Shown in pieces: positions 49,567 through 60,333 of a stretch of DNA of 64,000 nucleotides; position 1 is the stretch's first letter, and each line of letters starts with the position of its first letter. Where the stretch lies: assembly GCA_021793155.1 (NCBI GenBank), contig JAJYTF010000010.1, positions 62,001 through 126,000 of the forward strand, in the 5' to 3' direction. Position numbers and translations under genes: made by a program. This DNA comes from Pseudomonadota bacterium (lineage in GTDB: Bacteria > Pseudomonadota > Alphaproteobacteria > Rhodospirillales > Magnetospirillaceae). The notes beneath the pieces were generated by a model. It made no database searches. It was not told the origin of the DNA and was given only the letters and a program-made list of their open reading frames with translations.

Positions 49567-52236
49567 ATGGATGTCGTAATCCCGCCGTACGACGAACTGG
49601 TGCAGCACGTTGCCGAGCTGGAGCGGGAAAACTCCAAGCTGCGGAAGATCAACAAGGTGCTGATCGACCGCGTCGAACGTAGCATGGATTTCCAGGGCAA
49701 TGCCTTCTCGCTGTTCCAGACCGCCATCGTCCTGGAAGGACGTATTCGCGACCGCACGATGGAACTCGAGGACGCGTTGCATGCCCTGGAGAAGACCAAC
49801 CGCGCCCTCAATACGGCCAAGGAAGAGGCTGAAACTGCAGAAATGCGCCTGGCCGAGGCCATCGAATCGGTCAGCGAAGGCTTCGTGCTGTGGGACGCCG
49901 ATGACCGCCTGGTCATGTGCAATACCAAATACCGCGAAATCTGGCCCGGCCTGACCGAGGTCATCGTACCGGGAATACCTTTCGTCGCGCTGCTCCACCA
50001 CGCCCAAGCCCTGGGGCTGTTCGCCGACCAGGATCTTTCCGTCGACATCGCGCTGCAGCAGCGGGTGCGCTACCACCGCCAGCCGATCGGCGTGTTCGTT
50101 CTGAAGCTGAGTGACGGCCGCTGGGTCCAGGTCAGCGAGCGCCGCACCGCCGACGGAGGAAGCGTCGCGATCTACATGGACATCACCGCGGTGAAGCTGT
50201 CGGAGCAACGCCAACGGGAGCGCGAGGTGGCGGCCAAGAGCGCTCTTCTGCAGGCGATCTTCGACAACATATCCCAGGGCATTTCGGTGATCGACCGGGA
50301 CCGGTCACTGGTGGCGTGGAACCAGCGCTTCCTCGACCTGCTGGGCATACCGGCCGAGGAAATCCACGTTGGCCAGCCCCTTCGCGACTTCATCAACCGT
50401 CCGGAAATCCGCTGCCAGTTCCTGCAGTTCGGCTTCGACCCCACACCCGCCCATTTCGACACCTTCGGCATCGAGCAGATCTGCGACGACGGCCGAGTCC
50501 TGGAAATCCGGGTCGGCCCCATGCCGGGCGGCGGCATCGTCAGCACCTATACCGACATCACCGAACGCAAGCGGTCGGAATGGGCGTTGCGCGACAGCGA
50601 ATACCGCATCCGACTGATCACCGACGCGGTGCCGGCGCTGATCGCCTATGTCGATTCCGAGGAACACTACCGCTTCACCAATAAGCCTTACGAAGACTGG
50701 TTCGGCCGGCCACGCAGCGAAATCAACGGCCGCCCCATGCGCAGCGTGCTGGGCGCCGAGCTTTACGACGGCCGACGCCATTTCGTCGAGGCGGCATTGT
50801 CCGGCCAGCGCGTAAGCTTCGAACTCGATCTGAGCACGGCGCGCGGACGCCTTCGCCACGCCACCGCCACTTATGTCCCCCATTTCGGGCCCGATGGCGG
50901 AGTTCTGGGCTTCTTCGCCCTGATCCAGGACATCACCGAGCGCAAGCGGGCGGCCGAGGAGGTGCGCGAGGCGAAGGAGGGCCTGGAACGCCGAGTCGCC
51001 GAGCGCACCATGGAACTGACTTCGCTGAACCTCAAGCTCAAGCAGGAGGTGGAGGAACGCCGCCAGGCGGAGCAAGCCTTGAACGCGGCAAAGGGGGACG
51101 CGGAACGGGCGAACATGAGCAAAACGAAGTTCATCGCCGCGGCCAGCCATGACCTGCTGCAGCCGCTGAACGCGGCCCGGGTTTTCGCCGCCGCCCTTGC
51201 CGAATCGCGCATGGCCGAACGCAACCGCAACCTGGTCCACAATGTCGTCTCGGCGCTGAACTCGGTCGATGAGCTGCTAAGCGCCCTTCTCGACATCTCG
51301 AAGTTCGATGCGGGGGCCTATACGCCGGAGATTTCCAATTTCTGCATCGACAGCATGTTGCTGTCCCTGGTCAACGAGCATCTGCCGCAGGTCACGGCGC
51401 GACACCTGACCATCCGTTGCGTACCGTCGAGCATGGTGGTTCGATCGGACCCGGTGCTGGTCTGCCGGATCCTGCGGAATTTCCTCAGCAATGCTATGCG
51501 CTACACGCCGTTCGGCCGCATTTTGCTCGGATGCCGCCGCCGCCGTGGCGGCATCGAGGTCCAGGTCTGGGACACGGGCATCGGCATCCCCGAGGACAAA
51601 TTGGGCGACATCTTCCAGGAATTTCACCGGCTGGGGACCGACACCCACGGCAAGGATCGCGGCATGGGGCTGGGCCTTGCCATCGTCGATCGGATCCTGC
51701 GTTGCCTGGGGCATCAGGTGTTCGTTCGTTCGCAGCTTGGCAAAGGGTCGGTCTTTTCCGTGCTGCTGCCCTATGGCAGCCCGCAAGAGAGCGAGGTGCC
51801 CACCGCCAGGTTCAATCTGCCGGCAGCGGTCGACCGGCTGGCCGACCTCTCGGTCATGGTGGTGGAGAACGACAACGCCGAACTGGCCGCCATGGAGGCA
51901 CTGCTGCAGTCCTGGCACTGCCAAGTGCAGGTCGCAGCCAATACCGCCGCGGCGTTGGTGCAACTGCGATATTCGGACCATGCCCCGGACGTGGTCATCG
52001 CCGATTACCATCTGGACCACGACGATACCGGCCTGCAGACACTGCGCACCGTCCAGGCCCTGTACCAGCACACCATCGCCGGCATCGTGCTGACCGCCGA
52101 CCGTACGGACGAAATCCAGAATTTGGTCCGCGGCGCCGGCTATCACCTTCTCAACAAGCCATTGAAGCCCGCCCGCCTGCGCTCGCTCCTCGCCCATATC
52201 CATCCGCCTGACGGTGGGCAACGGACGAGCGGGTAA
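49567..52236 (+). CDS. PAS-domain hybrid histidine kinase (ErcS'/NahK-like)
   Basis: 889 residues. An N-terminal coiled coil (about 10-100) is followed by three PAS domains (about 95-210, 225-335, 345-460), a coiled coil, DHp with phospho-acceptor H528 in AAASHDLLQPLNAARVF, HATPase with N642 region (RNFLSNAMRYTP), DTGIGIP and GMGLGLAIV, and a C-terminal receiver with D813 (VVIADYHLD) and K864. The DHp wording DLLQPLNA and no membrane segment match cytoplasmic ErcS'/NahK-type kinases. The FIST protein is its likely sensor partner and the response regulator at 53421-54146 a likely target. Confidence 0.94.
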   Translation: MDVVIPPYDELVQHVAELERENSKLRKINKVLIDRVERSMDFQGNAFSLFQTAIVLEGRIRDRTMELEDALHALEKTNRALNTAKEEAETAEMRLAEAIESVSEGFVLWDADDRLVMCNTKYREIWPGLTEVIVPGIPFVALLHHAQALGLFADQDLSVDIALQQRVRYHRQPIGVFVLKLSDGRWVQVSERRTADGGSVAIYMDITAVKLSEQRQREREVAAKSALLQAIFDNISQGISVIDRDRSLVAWNQRFLDLLGIPAEEIHVGQPLRDFINRPEIRCQFLQFGFDPTPAHFDTFGIEQICDDGRVLEIRVGPMPGGGIVSTYTDITERKRSEWALRDSEYRIRLITDAVPALIAYVDSEEHYRFTNKPYEDWFGRPRSEINGRPMRSVLGAELYDGRRHFVEAALSGQRVSFELDLSTARGRLRHATATYVPHFGPDGGVLGFFALIQDITERKRAAEEVREAKEGLERRVAERTMELTSLNLKLKQEVEERRQAEQALNAAKGDAERANMSKTKFIAAASHDLLQPLNAARVFAAALAESRMAERNRNLVHNVVSALNSVDELLSALLDISKFDAGAYTPEISNFCIDSMLLSLVNEHLPQVTARHLTIRCVPSSMVVRSDPVLVCRILRNFLSNAMRYTPFGRILLGCRRRRGGIEVQVWDTGIGIPEDKLGDIFQEFHRLGTDTHGKDRGMGLGLAIVDRILRCLGHQVFVRSQLGKGSVFSVLLPYGSPQESEVPTARFNLPAAVDRLADLSVMVVENDNAELAAMEALLQSWHCQVQVAANTAAALVQLRYSDHAPDVVIADYHLDHDDTGLQTLRTVQALYQHTIAGIVLTADRTDEIQNLVRGAGYHLLNKPLKPARLRSLLAHIHPPDGGQRTSG

Positions 52237-52240
52237 TCTC

Positions 52241-52271
52241 AAGTCTCGATGAGCGAAGCTCGTCGAGACTT
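52241..52271. terminator. Terminator hairpin after the hybrid kinase gene
   Basis: 14-bp stem (AAGTCTCGATGAGC with a complement containing one G-U) around GAA, starting 5 nt after the stop. Downstream wording CCCGCCTGGCCGAGGGCGCG resembles part of the 61.8-kb repeat. Confidence 0.7.
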
Positions 52272-52411
52272 CGCTGGCCGCCATCGTTGGCGCGACAGCC
52301 AAGGGTTTCCGGGAAACCCGCCTGGCCGAGGGCGCGGTATAACACCAAAGTCGGACTCCGCGGCTTCTCGGCAGCTCTCTAGACTGGACGGACAGACGGA
52401 GTGGCCATCGA

Positions 52412-53395
52412 ATGCTGCGGCAGGTCCTATTTGCACTGAGCATCGTTTTCGCCGCGATGTCCCCCTGGCCGGCCGTGGGCGCCGAGCCGGTGCATCTGCG
52501 CATCGGGCTGGTGAAATTCGGGGCGGCAGCCTGGGAAATCGACACGATGCGCAGCCATGGCTTGGATCGTGCGGCCGGCATTGTCGTCGACCCCGTCGAC
52601 CTGGCCAACCCGGCAGCGGGCGAAGTGGCGCTGCAAGCCGGCGGGGTCGATGCGATCCTGACCGACTGGCTGTGGGTTTCCCGGCAGCGCCTGGCCGGGC
52701 GACGCATTACCTTCGTGCCCCACAGCGCGGCGCTGGGCGAGATCCTGGTGCCGCGAGACTCCACGATCCGCAGTCTGGCCGACCTCAAGGGAAAGCGGCT
52801 AGGTGTGGCCGGCGGCCCGCTCGACAAGTCGTGGCTCCTGCTGCGAGCCTTTAGCCGCCGCCAAATGGGCGGCGACATCGCAAACCGGGCGACCATCGTC
52901 TTCGCCGCCCCACCCCTGCTCTCGCAGGAGTTGGCGAGCCTGCGCGTCGACGCCATCCTTACCTATTGGCCCTTCGCCGCCCGTCTGGCGGTGCACGGCT
53001 TTCGCAGCCTGGCGACGATGGACGAGGTCATCAAGGGCCTGGGTTTCACCAGAACGGTGCCAATGCTGGGGTATGCGGTCCCGGACACCTGGATCGCCCG
53101 ACATCCGGGCGGTCTCGAGAAGTTCCTCGGAGCCATCCGCGAAGCCGACTCCATCCTGTGGCGGTCCGATAGCGAGTGGGAAAGGCTGCGCCCCCTGACG
53201 GCGGCCGAGGACGACGCCACCTTGGTCGCCTTGCGCCAGCGCTTCCGCGCCGGAATCAGAGACGGATGGGACGCGGCGGAACAGGCCGACGCCAGCCGCC
53301 TGTTCGCCCTGATGGCGGAAACCGGCGGAGCCGACCTGACCGGCGGCGCTCACGACATCGCCGCAGGCACCTTCTGGTCCGGCGCTTGCCGATAA
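52412..53395 (+). CDS. Periplasmic substrate-binding protein (NMT1/SsuA type)
   Basis: 327 residues. Signal peptide about 1-25 (ending PAVGAE). A type II binding-protein fold of the nitrate/sulfonate/taurine/thiamine-precursor class: LRIGLVKFGAAAWEIDTMRSHGLDRAAG, GGVDAILTDWLWVSRQRLAGRRITFVPHS, IRSLADLKGKRLGVAGGPLDKSWLL, and VDAILTYWPFAARL. No permease or ATPase gene is adjacent. Orphan proteins of this type accompany quinoprotein alcohol dehydrogenase clusters in some proteobacteria, and here it sits between the kinase and the response regulator, suggesting a sensing or cofactor-related role. Confidence 0.85.
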   Translation: MLRQVLFALSIVFAAMSPWPAVGAEPVHLRIGLVKFGAAAWEIDTMRSHGLDRAAGIVVDPVDLANPAAGEVALQAGGVDAILTDWLWVSRQRLAGRRITFVPHSAALGEILVPRDSTIRSLADLKGKRLGVAGGPLDKSWLLLRAFSRRQMGGDIANRATIVFAAPPLLSQELASLRVDAILTYWPFAARLAVHGFRSLATMDEVIKGLGFTRTVPMLGYAVPDTWIARHPGGLEKFLGAIREADSILWRSDSEWERLRPLTAAEDDATLVALRQRFRAGIRDGWDAAEQADASRLFALMAETGGADLTGGAHDIAAGTFWSGACR

Positions 53396-53420
53396 GACCG
53401 AGCGCGGTTTCCACTTCGCT

Positions 53421-54146
53421 TTAGTCGTACATGGTTCGCGCCGCGTGGTCGCCCGCAGCCTGCGGCGGCGGCGATTTGCCCTCTTTCAGATCGCCCAGCA
53501 GCGACAGGATCTTGCTCGCCTTGATCACCGCCTGCGTGCGTGAATGAACCTTCAGCTTGCGCAGGATCGCCGACACATGGGCTTTGACCGTGCTTTCGAC
53601 GATGCTGAGTTCGTAAGCGATCTGCTTGTTGGGCTGGCCTCCGACCAGCATCTGCAAGACGATGCGCTGCTGATGGGTCAGCTGGGATATCCCCTCCAGC
53701 AACTTGGCATCGGCCGGGCTGAGTTGGCGTTTGTCGCGCCCTGGTCCCACTGCCGGCGAGTAGATGCCGCCGTCCAGGACATAGCGGACCGCCGCCACCA
53801 TTTCGTCCTTGGCCAGCGATTTCGGCATGAACCCCGCGGCGCCGCAAGTGATCGCCTGGTGCACGGTGCTGACGTCCTCGGACGCCGATACGACGATGAT
53901 CGGCACCGCCGGTGCGGCGTTCCGCAGCGATACCAAGCCGTTGAAGCCGTCCATGCCGGGCATGTTGAGATCGAGGAAGATCAATTCGATACTGTCGTCA
54001 TCGACGACCGCCAACGCCTTGTCGCAGCTGTCGGCCTCGACGATCAGGTGATCGGCGAATACATCGGCGGCGACCCGTTGCAGGGCTTCGCGGAACAGCG
54101 GGTGGTCGTCGGCGATCAGAACGGTCGGTTTCTCGTTGTCGGACAT
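53421..54146 (-). CDS. NarL/LuxR-type response regulator
   Basis: 241 residues. Receiver with D13-D14 (LIADDHPL), phospho-acceptor D59 (LIFLDLNMPGMDG), S and K switch residues (VSASEDV, MPKSLAKDE). The LuxR-type HTH is about 158-215 (LTHQQRIVLQMLVGGQPNKQIAYELSIVESTVKAHVSAILRKLKVHSRTQAV). A short C-terminal tail follows. It resembles AgmR/EraR-type regulators of alcohol oxidation. It is convergent with the binding-protein gene. Phosphorylation by the hybrid kinase at 49567-52236 is likely but inferred. Confidence 0.92.
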   Translation of the reverse strand: MSDNEKPTVLIADDHPLFREALQRVAADVFADHLIVEADSCDKALAVVDDDSIELIFLDLNMPGMDGFNGLVSLRNAAPAVPIIVVSASEDVSTVHQAITCGAAGFMPKSLAKDEMVAAVRYVLDGGIYSPAVGPGRDKRQLSPADAKLLEGISQLTHQQRIVLQMLVGGQPNKQIAYELSIVESTVKAHVSAILRKLKVHSRTQAVIKASKILSLLGDLKEGKSPPPQAAGDHAARTMYD

Positions 54147-54383
54147 GTCCCCACCGCAGATTTTTTTCGACGCTCATTTTTGGACGAATTCTACGATCGT
54201 CGGAACAGCCAATAAAGCAAAAAGGGCTGAAAGACGACGTAGCCGACTTTGGGCCGAAAGGGATACCCGCTCCAGCCTATCCCCGCTTCGGTTTGCTTGG
54301 GAAGCTTGAACGCCCATGGTTGTCTATGAAAAATCGCTTTGCTTCGCTCAGGCTACTTTCTCATTTGGATTTATACTTAATGT

Positions 54384-56492
54384 TCAACCTATCAACACGG
54401 CCAGCGACCGGCCCTGGAGGGGATAGGCCGCACCACCGGCCCAGTCCGCCACCCCGTCCGGCAGCGCGGTATCGATCAGCCGCCGCCAGCCTTTCTTCGC
54501 CTCGGGCAGAAGGAAGGCTATTTCTTCATGGTGAGCATTCATCAGGACGATGAACGGACGGTCTGATTCCGGCTCGCCGGCCGCAGTGGCGTAGTAGTAC
54601 TCGCCGCCCGCCCCGGCATCACCGGTCAGCAACATGCCCAACGTCCGCGCCTCGCCGAAGGCCCAGTCTTCGTCACTCTGCTCTCGCCCTTCCGGGTTCA
54701 GCCAGAGGATATCCGGGGGCTGGCCGTTCGCCCGACCGCGAAAGAAGCGCGCCCGGTGGAATACGGGATGGTTCCGGCGCAGGCCGATCACGCGGTGCAA
54801 GAAACTGAGCAGAGCGAGGTCGGGCTGGTCCCATTTGATCCAGGAAATGGCATTGTCCTGGCAATAGCCGTTGTTGTTCCCATCCTGGCTGTTGCCGATC
54901 TCGTCGCCGGCCAGCAGCATCGGTACTCCCTGACTGAGCAGCAGCATTGACAACAGATTGCGCTTCTGACGAGCCCGCAACTCGAGCACCGCCGGATCGG
55001 CGGTGTCGTCTTCGGCCCCGCAATTCCACGAATCATTTTCGTTGATCCCGTCGGCATTCCCCTCGAGATTCGCTTCGTTGTGCTTGGTGTTGAAGGAGAC
55101 GAGGTCCTTCAGCGTAAAGCCGTCATGGGACGTGATGAAATTGATGCTGGCCGAGGGCCGACGACCTCGGTGGCCGAACAGGTCCGCCGAACCGGAAAGG
55201 CGCGAGGCCAACTGCGGAACCTGGCCGGCATCCCCCTTCCAGAAGCGACGTACCGTGTCACGGTATTTTCCATTCCATTCGGACCAGCCGGGCGGATAGC
55301 CACCGACCTGATAGCCGCCATGGCCGAGATCCCACGGCTCGGCGATCAGCTTGACCTTCGACAGCACCGGATCCTGGCCGATGGCATCGAAGAAGGCGGC
55401 GCCGGGATCGTAGGAGAAGCCCTCCCGCGCCAGTGACGAGGTAAGATCGAAGCGGAAACCGTCGACATGCATCTCCTCGACCCAATAGCGGAGCGAATCC
55501 AGAACCAGCTGGAGAACTCGCGGATGGCTGACATTCAGCGTGTTGCCGCAACCGGTCGAGTCCCAGCAGTAGCGGGGATCGCTGGGCACCAGCTTGTAAT
55601 AGGATGCATTGTCGATGCCGCGGAAGGACAGGGTCGGGCCGAGATGGTTGCCTTCGGCGGTATGGTTGTAGACTACATCGAGGATCACCTCGATGCCCTC
55701 GTCGTGCAACCGGCGAACCGTCGCCTTGAATTCGCCGACCTGCCCGCTCCCGAGATAGCGCGGTTCGACGGCGAAAAAGCCGATGCTGTTGTAACCCCAA
55801 TAGTTTCTCAGCCCTTTCTCCAGCAGCAGCCGGTCGTCGACGAAGGCATGGACGGGCATCAACTCGATGGCGGTGATGCCGAGCCGCTTCAGATGCGCGA
55901 CCACCGGCGGCCAGGACAATCCAGCGAAAGTCCCACGCAGGCTGGGCGGCACATCGGGATGGAGCTTGGTGAGCCCGCGGACATGCGCCTCGTAGACGAT
56001 GGTCTGCTGCCAGGGGGTTTCGGGACGCCGTTCGTTGCCCCAGGTGAAGGCGGTGTCCACCACCTGGCATTTCGGCATACCTCGGGAGTTGTCGCGCCGG
56101 TCGAAGGAAAGGTCATCTCGCGGATGGCCGATCCGATAGGCGAAATGGCCATCGGACCAGCGGATACCGCCAACCAGCATTTTCGCATAGGGATCGAGCA
56201 GCAGCTTGTTCGGGTTGAACCGGTGCCCGGCCCGCGGCTCCCAAGGGCCATGCACCCGGTAACCGTAAAGTTGGCCTGGCCGAACGTCCGGCAGGTAGCC
56301 ATGCCACACCTCATTGGTGTACTCCGGCAGGGCAACGCGCTCCAGTTCGCGCCGCCCATAAGGATCGAACAGGCACAACTCGACCGAAGTGGCATTGGCC
56401 GAAAAGAGGGCGAAATTGACGCCGCCACCATCCCAGGCCGCCCCCAGGGGGTGCGGCGAACCCGGCCAGACGCGAGCACGAACGGCGGACAA
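54384..56492 (-). CDS. glgX: Glycogen debranching enzyme
   Basis: 702 residues, GH13. CBM48-like N-terminal domain (about 10-115; GSPHPLGAAWDGGGVNFALFSANATSVELCLFD), then the barrel with ELMPVHAF, DVVYNHTAEG, GFRFDLTSSLAR (nucleophile Asp), AEPWDLGHGGYQVG (acid/base Glu) and INFITSHDGFTLKDLVSF. This is standard isoamylase-type GlgX, removing alpha-1,6 branches from glycogen. The start is an unusual TTG, supported by AGGAGG with a 6-nt spacer; no ATG lies near. No other glg gene is adjacent; clpA lies downstream on the same strand. Confidence 0.95.
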   Translation of the reverse strand: MSAVRARVWPGSPHPLGAAWDGGGVNFALFSANATSVELCLFDPYGRRELERVALPEYTNEVWHGYLPDVRPGQLYGYRVHGPWEPRAGHRFNPNKLLLDPYAKMLVGGIRWSDGHFAYRIGHPRDDLSFDRRDNSRGMPKCQVVDTAFTWGNERRPETPWQQTIVYEAHVRGLTKLHPDVPPSLRGTFAGLSWPPVVAHLKRLGITAIELMPVHAFVDDRLLLEKGLRNYWGYNSIGFFAVEPRYLGSGQVGEFKATVRRLHDEGIEVILDVVYNHTAEGNHLGPTLSFRGIDNASYYKLVPSDPRYCWDSTGCGNTLNVSHPRVLQLVLDSLRYWVEEMHVDGFRFDLTSSLAREGFSYDPGAAFFDAIGQDPVLSKVKLIAEPWDLGHGGYQVGGYPPGWSEWNGKYRDTVRRFWKGDAGQVPQLASRLSGSADLFGHRGRRPSASINFITSHDGFTLKDLVSFNTKHNEANLEGNADGINENDSWNCGAEDDTADPAVLELRARQKRNLLSMLLLSQGVPMLLAGDEIGNSQDGNNNGYCQDNAISWIKWDQPDLALLSFLHRVIGLRRNHPVFHRARFFRGRANGQPPDILWLNPEGREQSDEDWAFGEARTLGMLLTGDAGAGGEYYYATAAGEPESDRPFIVLMNAHHEEIAFLLPEAKKGWRRLIDTALPDGVADWAGGAAYPLQGRSLAVLIG

Positions 56493-56568
56493 TTGCAGCC
56501 TCCTGGCCGGTCACAGGATCCTTTGCGGAGCCTATCCTTGGGGCCGCCTTTGGGGCGGGCCCCTTAGG

Positions 56569-56603
56569 GCTCAGGATGACGCGGACGGGTGGTCATCCTG
56601 AGC
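56569..56603. repeat. Hairpin with GTCATCCTGAGC arms between glgX and clpA
   Basis: Perfect 12-bp stem GCTCAGGATGAC / GTCATCCTGAGC, 11-nt loop, followed by GAAGCGAAGGATC. This wording is familiar as a dispersed palindrome in several bacterial phyla (recollection, not searched). It may also terminate clpA on the minus strand. Confidence 0.6.
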
Positions 56604-56631
56604 GAAGCGAAGGATCTATGGCTGCTTCCGC

Positions 56632-58929
<2,298 letters not shown>

Positions 58930-59262
58930 CTATTCCTTCTCAATGGTACACTGAAGCGGATGCTGGTTCTGCCGGGCCAAATCCATGACCTGCGTCACCT
59001 TTGTCTCCGCCACTTCATATGTGTATACCCCACAGACACCGACGCCCCTTTGATGCACATGCAGCATGATCCGGGTGGCCTCTTCGCGGTTCTTGGCGAA
59101 GAAGCGTTCGAGCACATGCACGACGAACTCCATCGGTGTGTAGTCGTCGTTCAACATCAGAACCTTGTACATCGACGGCCGCTTGGTCTTGGGGCGGGTC
59201 TTGATCACCACGCCGGTATGGGTGCCGTCGTCATTCGTTCTATCGTTGTCGCTGCCGCTCAT
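58930..59262 (-). CDS. clpS: ATP-dependent Clp protease adaptor ClpS
   Basis: 110 residues. Adaptor that hands N-degron substrates to ClpA. After a flexible acidic N-terminus, the core has [65 protein letters not shown] and [10 protein letters not shown]; the [10 protein letters not shown] segment and H(x)H residues form the N-degron pocket. The ATG at 59262 was chosen to give the usual length; a longer frame exists upstream. A TATAAT lies about 45 nt before it on the minus strand. clpA follows immediately. Confidence 0.95.
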   Translation of the reverse strand: MSGSDNDRTNDDGTHTGVVIKTRPKTKRPSMYKVLMLNDDYTPMEFVVHVLERFFAKNREEATRIMLHVHQRGVGVCGVYTYEVAETKVTQVMDLARQNQHPLQCTIEKE

Positions 59263-59301
59263 GCGCGCTAATCGGTTCACCAGTGTCGCTGTCGGAACAC
59301 G

Positions 59302-59307
59302 ATTATA
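59302..59307 (-). promoter_or_regulatory. Candidate -10 element of clpSA
   Basis: TATAAT on the minus strand, about 40 nt before the clpS ATG. No clear -35 at 17 nt, so this is weak support. Confidence 0.35.
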
Positions 59308-59401
59308 ATATTGGTGTGGCATGGCCGGGGAAAAGCCCCCTCTTCGCCAGAGCGCCATCGGTTACGTCCCTTTCTCAAGCCTGCTGTGCTGCAAACGACA
59401 A

Positions 59402-59429
59402 GGCCCGGTGGAGGTGCCTCCACCGGGCC
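59402..59429. terminator. Terminator hairpin between phasin and clpS genes
   Basis: 28-nt perfect palindrome: arms GGCCCGGTGGAGG / CCTCCACCGGGCC with only TG between. On the minus strand it is followed by TTGTCGTTTG, mildly T-rich, and lies about 86 nt after the phasin stop. Confidence 0.75.
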
Positions 59430-59514
59430 CGGCCCCATCCTACCCGGCAACAGCCGCAGGAGGACACATCTTTCGGCGGTGCCGCCGAATTCGAGAGCGC
59501 TTTCGCGGGCGCCT

Positions 59515-59991
59515 TCAGAGCATCGGCCGGGTGAATTGCTGCACGGCGGCGTCGATGCGACCGTTCAACGGGGCAAAGGCCTCTTCTGCAAGCTTGGCGG
59601 ACAGTTGACCGAAGCGGGTCCCCTCGGCCACCAGCTTATCGAAGTTCGATTTGGCCATCGAGGTCGATAGGTCCATGACCTCCTTGAAGGTCTTGGCACC
59701 GAACAGCGCCTTGCCCGCGGCCACCGACTCGTCGATGGACTCCTGGGTCAGGGAGACGAAGGACCTGGACAGGTCCTGCATGCCACGAGCGACGATGCCG
59801 CCGGATTTCACCAGGGCATCCACATTGTCGCGATTGAACTGCAAAATATCTTCATAGCCCTTGAACGCCGCAGACCCGGCATTGACCACGCTTTCGATGG
59901 CTTCCTTATGCACGGCGACAGCTTCTTCGATCTGCTTCACGCCATTGGCGGAGGGGGTTGTGGCGGCCTTGGCGGTCTTGACGGTGCTCAT
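59515..59991 (-). CDS. Phasin-family protein
   Basis: 158 residues, all-helical. Phasin motif region: AVAVHKEAIESVVNAGSAAFKGYEDILQFNRDNVDALVKSGGIVARGMQDLSRSFVSLTQESIDESVAAGKALFGAKTFKEVMDLSTSMAKSNFDKLVAEGTRFGQLSAKLAEEAFAPL. Phasins coat polyhydroxyalkanoate granules. ATG 59991 has AAGGAG 8 nt upstream; a longer frame to 60069 runs through a pentanucleotide repeat and is unlikely. A good sigma70-type promoter lies at 60083-60111. No PHA synthase is visible in the window. Confidence 0.92.
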   Translation of the reverse strand: MSTVKTAKAATTPSANGVKQIEEAVAVHKEAIESVVNAGSAAFKGYEDILQFNRDNVDALVKSGGIVARGMQDLSRSFVSLTQESIDESVAAGKALFGAKTFKEVMDLSTSMAKSNFDKLVAEGTRFGQLSAKLAEEAFAPLNGRIDAAVQQFTRPML

Positions 59992-60010
59992 GGTGGTCAG
60001 CTCCTTCGAC

Positions 60011-60030
60011 GAGACGAGACGAGACGAGAC
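60011..60030. repeat. GAGAC pentanucleotide microsatellite in the phasin leader
   Basis: Four tandem GAGAC units plus partial copies, between the phasin promoter and its ribosome-binding site, about 20 nt before the start codon on the minus strand. Copy changes would alter leader length but not the coding frame. Confidence 0.8.
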
Positions 60031-60082
60031 GTAGCCCGCACCAGTCGTCTGAGCGGGCTGTTTTGCCATGTAGGATCAATAA

Positions 60083-60111
60083 CTTATGCAGCATTGGAAT
60101 GGTGTCGTCAA
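60083..60111 (-). promoter_or_regulatory. Sigma70-type promoter of the phasin gene
   Basis: On the minus strand, -35 TTGACG (60106-60111), 17-nt spacer, -10 CATAAG (60083-60088). Confidence 0.6.
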
Positions 60112-60333
60112 CAGAATTTGTGCACCGCAGCATCACCGCCATAAACTTGTCACGCCAGCATTAACCCATTCCTAAGCCGAAGGTCGGCATACTGTCTCCG
60201 CGTTCTGGATTACCTGGCTCGATCCGGCAGGCGTTCGAATGGCTTATGCCTTATCTCGGACGGCCAATGGGACGCCCACGAAAAATGCTAGATCCGTTCA
60301 TCCAAAGTATGGACACGGATCTGTGGATTTTTT

